A DNA stretch of 64,000 bases from NCEH01 sp040049195 (GTDB taxonomy: Bacteria; Pseudomonadota; Alphaproteobacteria; Rhizobiales; Xanthobacteraceae): the NCBI RefSeq assembly GCF_040049195.1, contig NZ_JBDZDL010000011.1; one strand, 5' to 3'. Numbering within the stretch: the stretch's first letter is position 1; every line of letters begins with the position of its first letter. The notes beneath the pieces were generated by a model. It was not told where the DNA came from and ran no database searches. It worked only from the letters and a program-made list of their open reading frames with translations. Shown one piece after another: positions 9,244-17,587 of this stretch. Both the position numbers and the translations under genes were made by a program.

Positions 9244-10281
9244 ATGATCCCCTCCGGTATCCTGCTGGCCCTGCTGTTCGGCGCCAGCACGCCGTTCGCC
9301 AAGCTTCTCCTCGGCTCGGTCGATCCCTGGATGATGGCGGGCCTGCTCTACGTGGGAGCGGGCCTCGGGCTTGCGATCATTCATGCATCACGAGCGGTCC
9401 TCCAGCTTCCTGCCGTGGAGGCACCGCTGCGGCGTCCGGACCTGCCCTGGCTGTCTCTGGTGATCCTGGCGGGCGGATTACTCGGGCCGCTACTGCTGAT
9501 GTTCGGCCTGTCCCACACGGATGCGGCAACCGCCTCGTTGCTTCTCAACCTGGAAGGCCTCGCCACCATGGGCATCGCCTGGGTCGCCTTCCGCGAGAAC
9601 GTGGACCGGCGGCTTCTCCTGGGTGCCCTGGCGATCCTCGCAGGCGCGGTCCTCCTGTCGTGGCAGGGGCACGCATCCCTGCAATGGGGTGCGATCCTCA
9701 TCGCGGGTGCCTGCCTGTTCTGGGGCATCGACAACAACCTCACCCGCAAGCTTTCGTCCGCCGATCCCGTCCAGATCGCCATGCTGAAGGGACTGGTCGC
9801 CGGGGCCATCAACCTCTCCATCGCCCTCGCGAGCGGCAGCGCCTTTCCATCCCCGGGCGTGGTACTCGCTGCCTGCATCGTCGGCTTCCTGGGCTATGGC
9901 GTGAGCCTCGCCTTGTTCGTCCTCGCCTTGCGCCACCTCGGCACCGCGCGTACGGGCGCCTATTTCTCCCTCGCCCCGTTCGTCGGCGCCGTCCTGGCAG
10001 TCATCATGCTGGGGGCTCCGGTGTCGGTGACGCTCGTGATCGCAGCCGTCCTGATGGGGCTGGGCCTATGGCTGCATCTGTCCGAGCGGCACGATCACGA
10101 ACATGTTCATGAGGTTCTGGAGCACGAGCACCGGCATCATCACGACGAGCATCATCAGCACGCACATGGGCCGGACACGCCACCGGGCGAGCCTCATACC
10201 CATCGGCACCGCCATGCGCCGCTGGTGCACCGGCACCCGCACTATCCCGATCTGCACCACCGTCATGGGCACACGCACTGA
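9244..10281 (+). CDS. EamA/DMT-family permease with His-rich tail
   Basis: A 345-residue drug/metabolite-superfamily permease with about ten hydrophobic helices in two EamA repeats (for example the helices near LSLVILAGGLLGPLLLMFGL and LVLAACIVGFLGYGVSLALF). The last 55 residues are cytoplasmic-like and crowded with His (EHEHRHHHDEHHQHAHG and HRHPHYPDLHHRHGHTH). Many such His-tailed EamA proteins sit beside metal-resistance genes; here it lies 137 bases after the zinc ATPase on the same strand, so a metal or metal-chelate export role is plausible but not shown. The substrate is unknown. Confidence 0.85.
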   Translation: MIPSGILLALLFGASTPFAKLLLGSVDPWMMAGLLYVGAGLGLAIIHASRAVLQLPAVEAPLRRPDLPWLSLVILAGGLLGPLLLMFGLSHTDAATASLLLNLEGLATMGIAWVAFRENVDRRLLLGALAILAGAVLLSWQGHASLQWGAILIAGACLFWGIDNNLTRKLSSADPVQIAMLKGLVAGAINLSIALASGSAFPSPGVVLAACIVGFLGYGVSLALFVLALRHLGTARTGAYFSLAPFVGAVLAVIMLGAPVSVTLVIAAVLMGLGLWLHLSERHDHEHVHEVLEHEHRHHHDEHHQHAHGPDTPPGEPHTHRHRHAPLVHRHPHYPDLHHRHGHTH

Positions 10282-10325
10282 ACGTCCGAGCGCATCTTCC
10301 TTTCGGACATGCCGCGGGACCGCCG

Positions 10326-11684
10326 TCAGCCGAAAATCGTATCGAACAGCAGCTTGAAGTTCAGGACGAGGATGATTGCCGCGGCGATCCAAGAGAGGGC
10401 GGCAACCCAGCGGGGAATGACGAAGGCCCCCATCTTCCGCTTGTCCGAGACGAAATGGACCAGGGGAATGACGGCGAAGGGGAGCTGCATCGAGAGGATG
10501 ACCTGGCTGAGCACCAGGAGCTGAGCCGTTCCCTTGTTTCCATAGAGAGCCGTGACGACGATCACCGGAATGATGGCGAGGCACCGCGTCAGGAGCCGTC
10601 GAGCCCAATGCGGGATTCGCAGCCGTAGGAAGCCCTCCATGATGATCTGTCCCGCCAGCGTCGCGGTGACCGTCGAATTCATGCCGGATGCGAGAAGCGC
10701 GACAGCGAACAGCGTCGAGGCGATGCCGAGGCCGAGCAGCGGGGACAGGAGCTGGTAGGCTTGGTCGATCTCCGCCACGTCGGCATGGCCGCTTTCGTGG
10801 AACGCCGCCGCGGCCACCATCAGGATCGATGCATTGATGAACAGGGCCAGCATCAGCGCGATCGTGCTGTCGGCGGTCGCCCACTTGATCGCGTCCTTCC
10901 GGCCACGGTCCGTCCTCTCATAGGCCCTGGTCTGAACGATGGAAGAGTGCAGATAGAGGTTATGCGGCATCACCGTCGCGCCGATGATGCCTATGGCGAC
11001 ATAGAGCATCTCGTTGTTGGTCAGGATCTCTGGCGAGGGAATAAATCCGCTGAGCACCGCTGCGACAGGGGGAGCGGCGGCGACAATCTGGACGGCGAAG
11101 CAGACCGCGATGACGCCGAGCAGGGCGATCACGAACGCTTCGAGGAAGCGGAATCCCTTGTTCATCAGAAGCAGCAGCAGGAATGCGTCCAGGGCGGTCA
11201 GCAGCGCGCCGCCGATCAGGGGAATCCCGAAGAGCAGCCTAAGGGCAATGGCCGTACCGATCACCTCTGCGAGGTCACAGGCAATGATAGCCAGCTCGCA
11301 TGCAATCCAGAGCAGGAGATTCACGGGCCGGGAATAATGATCGCGACATGCCTGGGCGAGGTCCCGACCCGTTGCGATGCCCAGGCGCGCCGCCAGCGCC
11401 TGGAGCAGGATCGCCATCAGGTTTGAAAGGAGGATGATGGACAGCAGCGTGTATCCGAACCTGGATCCGCCAGCCAGATCGGTCGCCCAGTTACCCGGAT
11501 CCATGTATCCAACGGAGACCATGTAGCCAGGGCCGAGGAAGGCGAATAGTCGGCGCAGCCAGGAGCCGTCCTTTGGCACATGGATCGACGCGTGGACCTC
11601 CGGCAGGCTTGGCCGGGCGAGGTCCTCCGTGCGGGCGAATTTCCACCCTGATTGTGCGGGCACGGTGCGTCGCGCATCTGACAT
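10326..11684 (-). CDS. mntH: NRAMP divalent metal transporter (Mn/Fe uptake)
   Basis: A 452-residue NRAMP transporter, a proton-coupled importer of Mn2+ (and Fe2+, Cd2+). The TM1 metal-binding motif DPGN is present (Asp62-Asn65), and the TM6 motif appears as MPHNLYLHS. Eleven or so helices are visible. It converges with the EamA gene and is divergent from a DtxR/MntR-type regulator gene 242 bases away, which very likely represses it when Mn is sufficient. An import system inside a cluster of exporters suggests Mn supply to counter toxic-metal stress. Confidence 0.95.
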   Translation of the reverse strand: MSDARRTVPAQSGWKFARTEDLARPSLPEVHASIHVPKDGSWLRRLFAFLGPGYMVSVGYMDPGNWATDLAGGSRFGYTLLSIILLSNLMAILLQALAARLGIATGRDLAQACRDHYSRPVNLLLWIACELAIIACDLAEVIGTAIALRLLFGIPLIGGALLTALDAFLLLLLMNKGFRFLEAFVIALLGVIAVCFAVQIVAAAPPVAAVLSGFIPSPEILTNNEMLYVAIGIIGATVMPHNLYLHSSIVQTRAYERTDRGRKDAIKWATADSTIALMLALFINASILMVAAAAFHESGHADVAEIDQAYQLLSPLLGLGIASTLFAVALLASGMNSTVTATLAGQIIMEGFLRLRIPHWARRLLTRCLAIIPVIVVTALYGNKGTAQLLVLSQVILSMQLPFAVIPLVHFVSDKRKMGAFVIPRWVAALSWIAAAIILVLNFKLLFDTIFG

Positions 11685-11745
11685 CGATGAATCCCGACCG
11701 ATTGGATTTCTATGGTGGCCTGAAATCTGCTCCCGGCGCCCACAT

Positions 11746-11760
11746 TATGCAATAGGCTAT
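11746..11760. promoter_or_regulatory. candidate MntR box near mntH
   Basis: TATGC-AATAG-GCTAT, an imperfect dyad, resembles the E. coli MntR box core ATAGC-AAAG-GCTAT. It lies 62 bases upstream of mntH. The spacer is one base longer than the E. coli box, so this is a candidate only. Confidence 0.4.
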
Positions 11761-11860
11761 TTTATATTGCTGAGGCTTCTCCTGCGGTGATCGGTGCCCG
11801 CGGCCTAATGCGCTGGGACCGCTCACATGGACCAGGATCCGGATCAATCGATGAATAATC

Positions 11861-11874
11861 AAAGCCCATGCTAT
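11861..11874. promoter_or_regulatory. candidate MntR box near mntR
   Basis: AAAGC-CCAT-GCTAT is, on the minus strand, ATAGC-ATGG-GCTTT, which matches the E. coli MntR box arrangement with the right 4-base centre. It lies about 50 bases before the regulator start and would allow autoregulation. Confidence 0.4.
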
Positions 11875-11926
11875 AAATGGAAACTGCGATAATCGATTCA
11901 AACTCCATTGGGAGGAGGCCGTACAC

Positions 11927-12382
11927 TTGTCGCGTGCACCCCGGACCACCAGCCGCGAAAAGCCCTTGCCGGATGCCGATACGCATTCGCTTGGCTTCAG
12001 ACAGGCGCGCGAGGCGCGCCGCGGTGCGCTGGTCGAGGATTACATTGAGCTGATTGCGGACCTGATTGACGACGGGCACGAGGCGCGGCAGGTCGACATC
12101 GCGGCAAGGCTCGGCGTTGCGCAACCCACCGTCGCGAAAATGCTGGCGCGCCTGGTCGCCGATGGTCTCGTGACGCGCAAGCCCTATCGCGGCGTCTTCT
12201 TGACGGATGCTGGCCGCAAGGTTGCCCACGAGGCGAGGGAGCGCCACCAGATCGTAGAAGCATTCCTGCTGTCGCTCGGCATCAACGCGGAAACTGCCAG
12301 GATCGATGCGGAAGGCATTGAGCATTATGTCAGTACCGAAACGCTCGCTGCCTTTCGGAGAATGATGAAAAAGCTCAGATAA
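11927..12382 (+). CDS. mntR: MntR-type DtxR-family manganese repressor
   Basis: A 151-residue repressor with the N-terminal winged helix (VDIAARLGVAQPTVAKMLARLVADGLVTRKPYRG split over residues about 55-88) and the DtxR dimerisation/metal-binding helix region with the His/Glu-rich stretch AHEARERHQIVEAFL and EGIEHYVS. The C-terminal SH3 domain of DtxR is absent, as in MntR. Start is TTG at 11927; no better ATG is in frame before the DNA-binding domain. It is divergent from mntH and probably represses it with Mn2+. Confidence 0.88.
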   Translation: MSRAPRTTSREKPLPDADTHSLGFRQAREARRGALVEDYIELIADLIDDGHEARQVDIAARLGVAQPTVAKMLARLVADGLVTRKPYRGVFLTDAGRKVAHEARERHQIVEAFLLSLGINAETARIDAEGIEHYVSTETLAAFRRMMKKLR

Positions 12383-12445
12383 GTTTCAATCCCCGCGACA
12401 GGCTTGGCGCCCCAGGGAAATGGCTAAATGCTTAAAGTGGGCGCC

Positions 12446-12580
12446 CTGCGAAAGCGTCGGGCGTGCCAGGCGCTGGCATCGATCGCACCAGTATGCGCTA
12501 CTGGCACGTCTGTTCCAACGATGAGAAGGTGTGGGAAGTCATGAGGAGTCGAAGGCGAGCGCTGCCGCTTCGGCTACCAA
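12446..12580 (+). pseudogene. degenerate IS3-family OrfB transposase remnant
   Basis: Three short pieces in shifted frames read like the N-terminal part of IS3-family OrfB: KRRACQAL, then GIDRTSMRYWHVCSNDEKVWEVM, then GERCRFGY, the last matching the common RRRFGYRR motif. Frameshifts separate them, so nothing is functional. It lies in a stretch (12383-12932) that otherwise holds no gene I can support. Confidence 0.45.
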
Positions 12581-12932
12581 ACCGGGCGACGATAACAAAA
12601 TGACGATCCCGCGCAGAAGGGATAAAAAGCGCTGAGATAAGTGGGGTTCTGGATATTCGGCTCGATCCGCCACGCTCGGCTAGATAGTAGCCACGAGGTT
12701 TATTGAAACCGTCAGAAGCAGCAGGCTCAGCCCCTTCACCACCTTTGATTACAACCGTCGGCGCTGCAGAAGACGACCGTCGAAGGTCTCTCGATGCCCC
12801 TCGTTCTCGTGCAACACAGGTCTGGGAACTTACGTGAACGAACGTTGTTTCCATACCACGCCGCGGTGCTCCCGGCTCGACCATCTGTTGAGCTGTTCTA
12901 ATGCCAGCGACCCAACCCAAGGGAGGCCCTGA

Positions 12933-13130
12933 ATGCCCCAAGAAAAGCCCGGTCCTCATCACGATCATCCAGGCCACAAGCCCGGAGACCTCGATCCTCA
13001 TGGTCATCGCGACAAGCAAGACCCGAAAGAAAGGGAAGTTCCAGACCAGCACCATGATCATCCGGGTCATAAACCCGGCGACGTTGATCAGCACGGGCAT
13101 CGCGATAGGAGCGGTTCGAAAGGCCGCTGA
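12933..13130 (+). CDS. tiny His-rich protein made of two tandem repeats
   Basis: A 65-residue, soluble, very hydrophilic protein. It is built from two copies of about 20 residues: HHDHPGHKPGDLDPHGHRD and HHDHPGHKPGDVDQHGHRD, joined by a charged linker (KQDPKEREVPDQ). A good ribosome site (GGGAGG) lies 6 bases before the ATG. There is no signal peptide or membrane segment. The regular His/Asp spacing and the setting between Mn and Cu genes suggest a cytoplasmic metal-binding or buffering protein; this is inference. I do not recognise a named family. Confidence 0.7.
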   Translation: MPQEKPGPHHDHPGHKPGDLDPHGHRDKQDPKEREVPDQHHDHPGHKPGDVDQHGHRDRSGSKGR

Positions 13131-13191
13131 TAACCTCCACATCAGGGGGATGGCAACGTCGCCCTCCCTGTTGTTTAAACAGTCATCGACA

Positions 13192-13692
13192 TTACGTTGC
13201 TCGGGGCGGGGAACGCGTGTGCAAAGAATGCGCGTTGCGGTGGGCGGATGCCCCGCAGGCTTCCCCATGCATGGCCGGGCCCGCAGCTGAGTGCGGCAGA
13301 GGAGCCATGACACCGTTCAATGAAGGAGGTGGTGCTGCGACCGGCCCGAACATCGGGCATCCCAGGACGTAGCAGCCCAGTCCATCGTGGTGCGAGGAGC
13401 CGCCACCGTCCGTTCCGGGCACGTTCTGGCCCTGGGAACTGGAGCAGATAATGCCTGAGGTCTCGGGCCCCTGGACCGCGACCTGGGCGCCCGCGGCAAG
13501 GCCCACGGCCAGCAACTGCATGACGAGCACATAGGCCGCCACGAGGGCGGTCCAGGCTTTCCATGCTGCGGGTTGCTTGGCCACGGGCAAGATCTCTCGG
13601 TCGATCTTCAAGAACGAGTATGACATTCCCGTCCCCGAAAGTCGTGCGGCACGACGCCTCGCGGCGACGCGGGTGAGGAGCGATGCTGTCAC
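13192..13692 (-). CDS. DUF2946-like membrane-anchored Cys/His protein
   Basis: A 166-residue protein (or 144 if it starts at the ATG at 13626). One hydrophobic helix (WTALVAAYVLVMQLLAVGLAAG) anchors it; the periplasmic part has ICSSSQG, then SHHDGLGCYVLGCPMFG, a Cys/His pattern like that of DUF2946 proteins, which occur with copper genes. The GTG at 13692 is preferred because GGGAGGCGAG lies directly before it. It is 26 bases downstream of the copper receptor gene in the same direction, so it is probably co-transcribed and handles copper at the inner membrane or periplasm. Function is inferred from context. Confidence 0.65.
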   Translation of the reverse strand: MTASLLTRVAARRRAARLSGTGMSYSFLKIDREILPVAKQPAAWKAWTALVAAYVLVMQLLAVGLAAGAQVAVQGPETSGIICSSSQGQNVPGTDGGGSSHHDGLGCYVLGCPMFGPVAAPPPSLNGVMAPLPHSAAGPAMHGEACGASAHRNAHSLHTRSPPRAT

Positions 13693-13718
13693 CTCGCCTC
13701 CCGGTTCCTTGGCTGTCC

Positions 13719-15938
13719 TCAGAAGGCCACCGTGACGCGCGTGTTGATGGAGCGGCCGGGTCCCGCGACAGGGTAGCCCCAGGCGGTCGAGGTGCCCATC
13801 ATGCTGGAGACCTGGTAGTTGACGAGATTGGCGCCGCCGAGCGGCAGGTCGTATTGGGTGTCGAGGATGTTGTCGATGCCGAAGTCCACCTTGAGCTGGC
13901 CCGCGGTGTAGCTGGTGCGGAAGTTGAGCAGCGCATAGGCAGATGTCTCCAGTTCGTTGTGCACCTCGCTGACCAGCGTCTTCGCCGCCACCAGTTGGAC
14001 CTCGAGGCTCGAGCTCCAGTTGCCGAGGGTATGGTCGAGCGCCAGCGTCGCGTTCACCGGCATCATGTGATAGAGATTGACGCCGTCGGTCCTCTGCCCG
14101 CGCACGAAGTTCAAGGCACCCCGGAAACCGCCCTGGCCGAACGTCGGATCATCCCATAGCGCGAGTTTTCCGTCGATGTTCACGCCGTACATCCAGGCGT
14201 CGAAATTGGCGAACTGGAGGAACACGAACGTGTTGTCGGCGGTCAGGTTGTTCGGTAGGTTGGCGAGACAGCCCGGCAGGGCGCACCGCTGCACATCGAT
14301 GTAATCCTGCACGTAGCTGTAATAGGGCGAAACCCGCACCTGCCAGACCTTCTGGGTGGGATCGTGCCAGTCGGCGGTGAAGCTGACCGTGTGGGCCTTC
14401 TCCGGCTCCAGGTCGAGATTGCCAACATAGCCGTTGCCGTCGCCGAACCAGCCGATCATCTGCATGGCCATGGCATCGGTGGACCAGGCATAGCGCTCAT
14501 AGAGGTTCGGCGAGCGCGTCTTCCGGGAGAAGCCCAGTTCATAGAGGCTGAAGGCGTTGGCCTCGTAGCGGACGATGGCGGAACCGTCGATATTGAAGTC
14601 GGTGCGCGCGTGGCTCTGGGAATTAAAGAAGGCGGCGTTCTCGCCGTACATCATCTGATTGTAACCCTGGACGTCGCCGGTGTTCATCCAGACGATGTCG
14701 TTACGCAGGCCGACGATGGTGGTCCATTGGGCGTCGACGTGACGCTCCCACTCGCCGAAATAGCCGAAGCGCAGGCGCTGGCCGTTGTTGATGTTCTCGA
14801 ACGTGTCCGGTCCCATCATCATGGACCCGGCAACCGGCGGCCACCAGTCGTCGAGATTGTTGTAGTAGAGCTCGTTGCCCACCCGCACGATGTCGATGGG
14901 CGACGCACCGATGGTGGCCTTCACCTTATAGCCCATGTCGGTGCTGCGGGTGTCCATGGGCATGTCGCCGGTCTTGTCCGGCTGGATGAAGCCCATGGTG
15001 TGCCGCACCCGGTTGGCGAACATCGAGGCTTCGAGCTTGCCCCAGTCAAAGTCGCCCGCATAGCTGCCATTGGCGTAGATGCTCTTGTTGTCGACCATGT
15101 CCATGTACTGGTTCACATAGCCTTGGTAGGGGATGAACTGCCCGCCGATCTGGAAGGTAAACAGGCTTTGGTTCATCTGCTTGGCGATGGTCAGGGCATG
15201 GTTCTGGGTCTCGTACATGGTCGACTTGATGACCGTGCCGTTGCCGGACGTGTAGTCGCTCGCCCGCACCCAGCCGCCGGTATATCGCACGCTGGTGTCC
15301 TCGTTGGACACCGTGCCGTTGAAGTCGACGCCGTAGGAGTTGCCGTTGCTGCGGTAGAAGCCGGACGCGCTACCTGAAACGGTGAGCGCCTGGCCGGGCG
15401 TGAACTTCGGTGGCGCCACGGTGACGTCGGCCTTTGCGCCCGTATAGTCCCCGCCGACGCTCACCGGGGCGGCGCCCATATAGACCTTCACGCTCGAGAT
15501 CATCGCCGGGTTCACGTAGGACATTGGCGGGTTCATCTCGTTCGGGCAGGCCGGGCTGAAGATCATGTTGTTGATCGCGACCTGCACCCGGTCGGCGCCC
15601 ATGCCGTTCGCGGCCGGCAGGCTCGACACGCCACCTGCGCCCCATGTCGCGCCGCCCGGAACGCGGGTGAAGAGCGAACCGGAATCGCTGGTCCAGAGCG
15701 TCGCGTTCTGGGCCTCGGGGCCGGAAATGAAGGCGGTGTCGGCTGGCGTGTAGGAGCCCAGGCCCGGTCCGCTCGCCACCGCCGCGGGCGTCGAGGGCCT
15801 CACGACGACGGTGGGAAGTTCTGTGACCGCCTGAGCTGAGGCCGTGCCCACGGCGAGCGGCATCAAGCACAGGGCCGCGAGGGAGGGACCTCCCAAGACG
15901 GTGGCCCGGCGAAATCGATCAATCGAGTGGAGTGTCAT
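13719..15938 (-). CDS. oprC: TonB-dependent copper receptor (OprC/NosA family)
   Basis: A 739-residue outer-membrane TonB-dependent receptor: Sec signal peptide ending near SAQA, plug domain with VQVAINNMIF and VKVYMGAAP, and a C-terminal barrel ending in Phe. The copper-binding residues described for Pseudomonas OprC, a CxxxM in the plug and an HxM in the barrel, have direct counterparts: Cys131-x-x-x-Met135 (ACPNEMNPP) and His313-x-Met315 (RHTMGF). Spacing between the pair (182 residues) is almost the same as in OprC. It should import copper using the proton gradient via TonB. It is flanked in the same direction by two DUF2946-like genes, forming a copper-uptake cluster. Confidence 0.93.
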   Translation of the reverse strand: MTLHSIDRFRRATVLGGPSLAALCLMPLAVGTASAQAVTELPTVVVRPSTPAAVASGPGLGSYTPADTAFISGPEAQNATLWTSDSGSLFTRVPGGATWGAGGVSSLPAANGMGADRVQVAINNMIFSPACPNEMNPPMSYVNPAMISSVKVYMGAAPVSVGGDYTGAKADVTVAPPKFTPGQALTVSGSASGFYRSNGNSYGVDFNGTVSNEDTSVRYTGGWVRASDYTSGNGTVIKSTMYETQNHALTIAKQMNQSLFTFQIGGQFIPYQGYVNQYMDMVDNKSIYANGSYAGDFDWGKLEASMFANRVRHTMGFIQPDKTGDMPMDTRSTDMGYKVKATIGASPIDIVRVGNELYYNNLDDWWPPVAGSMMMGPDTFENINNGQRLRFGYFGEWERHVDAQWTTIVGLRNDIVWMNTGDVQGYNQMMYGENAAFFNSQSHARTDFNIDGSAIVRYEANAFSLYELGFSRKTRSPNLYERYAWSTDAMAMQMIGWFGDGNGYVGNLDLEPEKAHTVSFTADWHDPTQKVWQVRVSPYYSYVQDYIDVQRCALPGCLANLPNNLTADNTFVFLQFANFDAWMYGVNIDGKLALWDDPTFGQGGFRGALNFVRGQRTDGVNLYHMMPVNATLALDHTLGNWSSSLEVQLVAAKTLVSEVHNELETSAYALLNFRTSYTAGQLKVDFGIDNILDTQYDLPLGGANLVNYQVSSMMGTSTAWGYPVAGPGRSINTRVTVAF

Positions 15939-16070
15939 GGCGTTTCCGAAATCCGGTTGGAGCGGGCCACGGCACGGACGGCGGTGCGCAGGCGTTCGCA
16001 GCCGCTCCGGCGGGCTCGGCGATGTCAGGAAAGGATTGCGGCCGTTCGCGCGATCAGGCGTCGGCGACGA

Positions 16071-16463
16071 TCAGGCCGGAATCGGAGGTCCTCGGGGGCG
16101 GTGCGCCACGCGTTCGTCGGATACGACCGGCGTGGAGGATTCCGGAAGATGGAAACGAAACGCGACTGCCAGCCGCTCGATGGCGGGTATCGCAGGCGGT
16201 GTCGGAAGGATCGCCACGTCCACGCGCGACAGGCAGAGCGGACAGTGGACGAACGCGGCCGTCCCGCGATCGTCCGTGTCGCCACCCTGCGGCGCGTAGT
16301 CGGACGGAACGTTGAGGCAGAGCTGGTAGGGATCCTGCGCCGCATCCAAGGTGCGGCTGGCGATGAAGGCGCTGGTAAGGACGATCTGGAGGACGAGCGC
16401 ATAGACAACCGTCCAGGCGACGGCCCGCACACCACCCCAGCCTTGCCCCAGCCGCCTGATCAT
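16071..16463 (-). CDS. DUF2946-family protein
   Basis: About 130 residues with one N-terminal hydrophobic helix (AVAWTVVYALVLQIVLTSAFIA) and a short periplasmic domain with YQLCLN and FVHCPLCLSR, the CxxC pattern typical of DUF2946; it ends with PRGPPIP, also typical. These proteins are repeatedly found next to TonB-dependent copper receptors and are thought to bind copper. It is upstream of the copper receptor on the same strand, 132 bases away. The ATG at 16463 is chosen as it begins just before the membrane helix; an in-frame ATG at 16550 gives an unusual 29-residue extension. Confidence 0.75.
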   Translation of the reverse strand: MIRRLGQGWGGVRAVAWTVVYALVLQIVLTSAFIASRTLDAAQDPYQLCLNVPSDYAPQGGDTDDRGTAAFVHCPLCLSRVDVAILPTPPAIPAIERLAVAFRFHLPESSTPVVSDERVAHRPRGPPIPA

Positions 16464-16620
16464 CCCCGACTCCCAAGGGGGGACTATGCCGTCTAACCAA
16501 AAAGAAATACAGGCCGGGCCGAAGGCCATTGTGTCCCACTTCAGGAACAACTCGAGCCGTTCCGCGCGATCCCGGGTTTAAATTTGGGCATCAGTTTACT
16601 TTTCAGTGGACTCATTTTGA

Positions 16621-16642
16621 AGGTGGAGGGAATCGAACCAGC
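16621..16642 (-). other. tRNA-like 3' end, possible attachment-site remnant
   Basis: On the minus strand the bases read GGTTCGATTCCCTCCACCTT, the T-loop and 3' acceptor pattern of a tRNA or tmRNA. Upstream bases do not fold as a tRNA: the T-stem partner is not complementary, and no anticodon arm is visible. It sits at the boundary between the metal island and the defence island, so it may be an attachment-site scar. No second copy was found by eye. The rest of 16464-16777 holds nothing I can support. Confidence 0.35.
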
Positions 16643-16777
16643 GACGGCGCGGTCGTGAGCTCCCCGAAATCAGCCTCATAGATCACCCGAACTCATCAGT
16701 GGACGAATGGGTTGAGGAGACTTTCGATCCTCACTTTGACTGGCCGCCGAACTCCCGCAGGCTGTATCCTCCGGCGG

Positions 16778-17569
16778 TCAGAACATCAGCGATGGATCAT
16801 CGGGCGGCTGTGCGAGCAGCGCTGGAACGCGGCTGTGGTGCTCTATCCAGGTCTTCGTCTCTCCGCTGATCCAACCGACGACCTGGAGAAGAGAGGCATA
16901 GTCCGCAGCGAGGTGGCGGTCCAAGATCGGCTCGTGATGGGCGATACGGTTGCGAAACGTGCGCAGAAAGTCGAGGGGCGTGTGGGTGGCCTTCCGGCTC
17001 AGGCGCACGTTCGGAAATGCCCGATGCGCGCTCGCCCGCCAGATGGTCATGTCGTAGTTGGCCTTCCCACCCGTGCGCTGGCGCCCGCCAGGGCCGAGAA
17101 GCGCCACCCAGAAGCCGAAAGACAGTGCCGCAACGATGTGGGGTGGATCATCCCGATAGCCATCCCGGAAGAGATCGGAACGCGCGGCCGCAACCCTGCT
17201 CTCCGTTCCAGCGTCGAGGCCCGCAGCCGGGTTGTCGTACCAGTCATCGCCATATTTCCGTGCCAGCTCCCGGTGCATTGCATTGCGCAGAGCAACTTCC
17301 AGCCCTTGAAGGGGGCCGTAGAAAGCAGCACTCACAGCAGTGTTCCACGTATAGAGCTGAACGGCCCTCCCGCGGTCTCCCCCAGCCCTCTGGACATATG
17401 TCGCCATCCGCTCCGGCGACAGCGATGTCTCCAGGGCATCGATCACGGCGTCGGTATAGGAGAAGGCATTCTTGACTACTGCCCCCTGGTCACCCATATT
17501 CTCCTCCGTAAGCCCTGGGTCCGCCTCTGCCGTTGGCATGCGCCCGGGGCTCAGCTTTTCTGAAGCCAT
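16778..17569 (-). CDS. Abi-like protein with HEPN RNase motif
   Basis: About 263 residues, alpha-helical, of the Abi-like (AbiD/AbiF type) group. The C-terminal part contains FRNRIAHHEPI, which fits the R-x4-6-H active site of HEPN ribonucleases, and earlier LQGLEVALRNAMHRELARKYG, typical of this family. Members are linked to abortive infection against phages; the action is probably RNA cleavage. It lies directly downstream of the helix-turn-helix gene, so the two form an operon. ATG 17569 is preferred because GGAAGG precedes it; an upstream TTG at 17587 is possible. Confidence 0.75.
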   Translation of the reverse strand: MASEKLSPGRMPTAEADPGLTEENMGDQGAVVKNAFSYTDAVIDALETSLSPERMATYVQRAGGDRGRAVQLYTWNTAVSAAFYGPLQGLEVALRNAMHRELARKYGDDWYDNPAAGLDAGTESRVAAARSDLFRDGYRDDPPHIVAALSFGFWVALLGPGGRQRTGGKANYDMTIWRASAHRAFPNVRLSRKATHTPLDFLRTFRNRIAHHEPILDRHLAADYASLLQVVGWISGETKTWIEHHSRVPALLAQPPDDPSLMF

Positions 17570-17587
17570 CTTCCTTCCCAGTTCCAA

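Noticed and set aside
12498..13313. Minus-strand frame of 271 codons
   Set aside because: It covers the small His-rich gene and the IS3 debris, has no family likeness, and its composition looks like out-of-frame reading.
16611..16710. Complete tRNA gene on the minus strand
   Set aside because: Only the T-loop and 3' acceptor pattern fit; the T-stem is not paired and no anticodon arm or 5' acceptor partner could be found.
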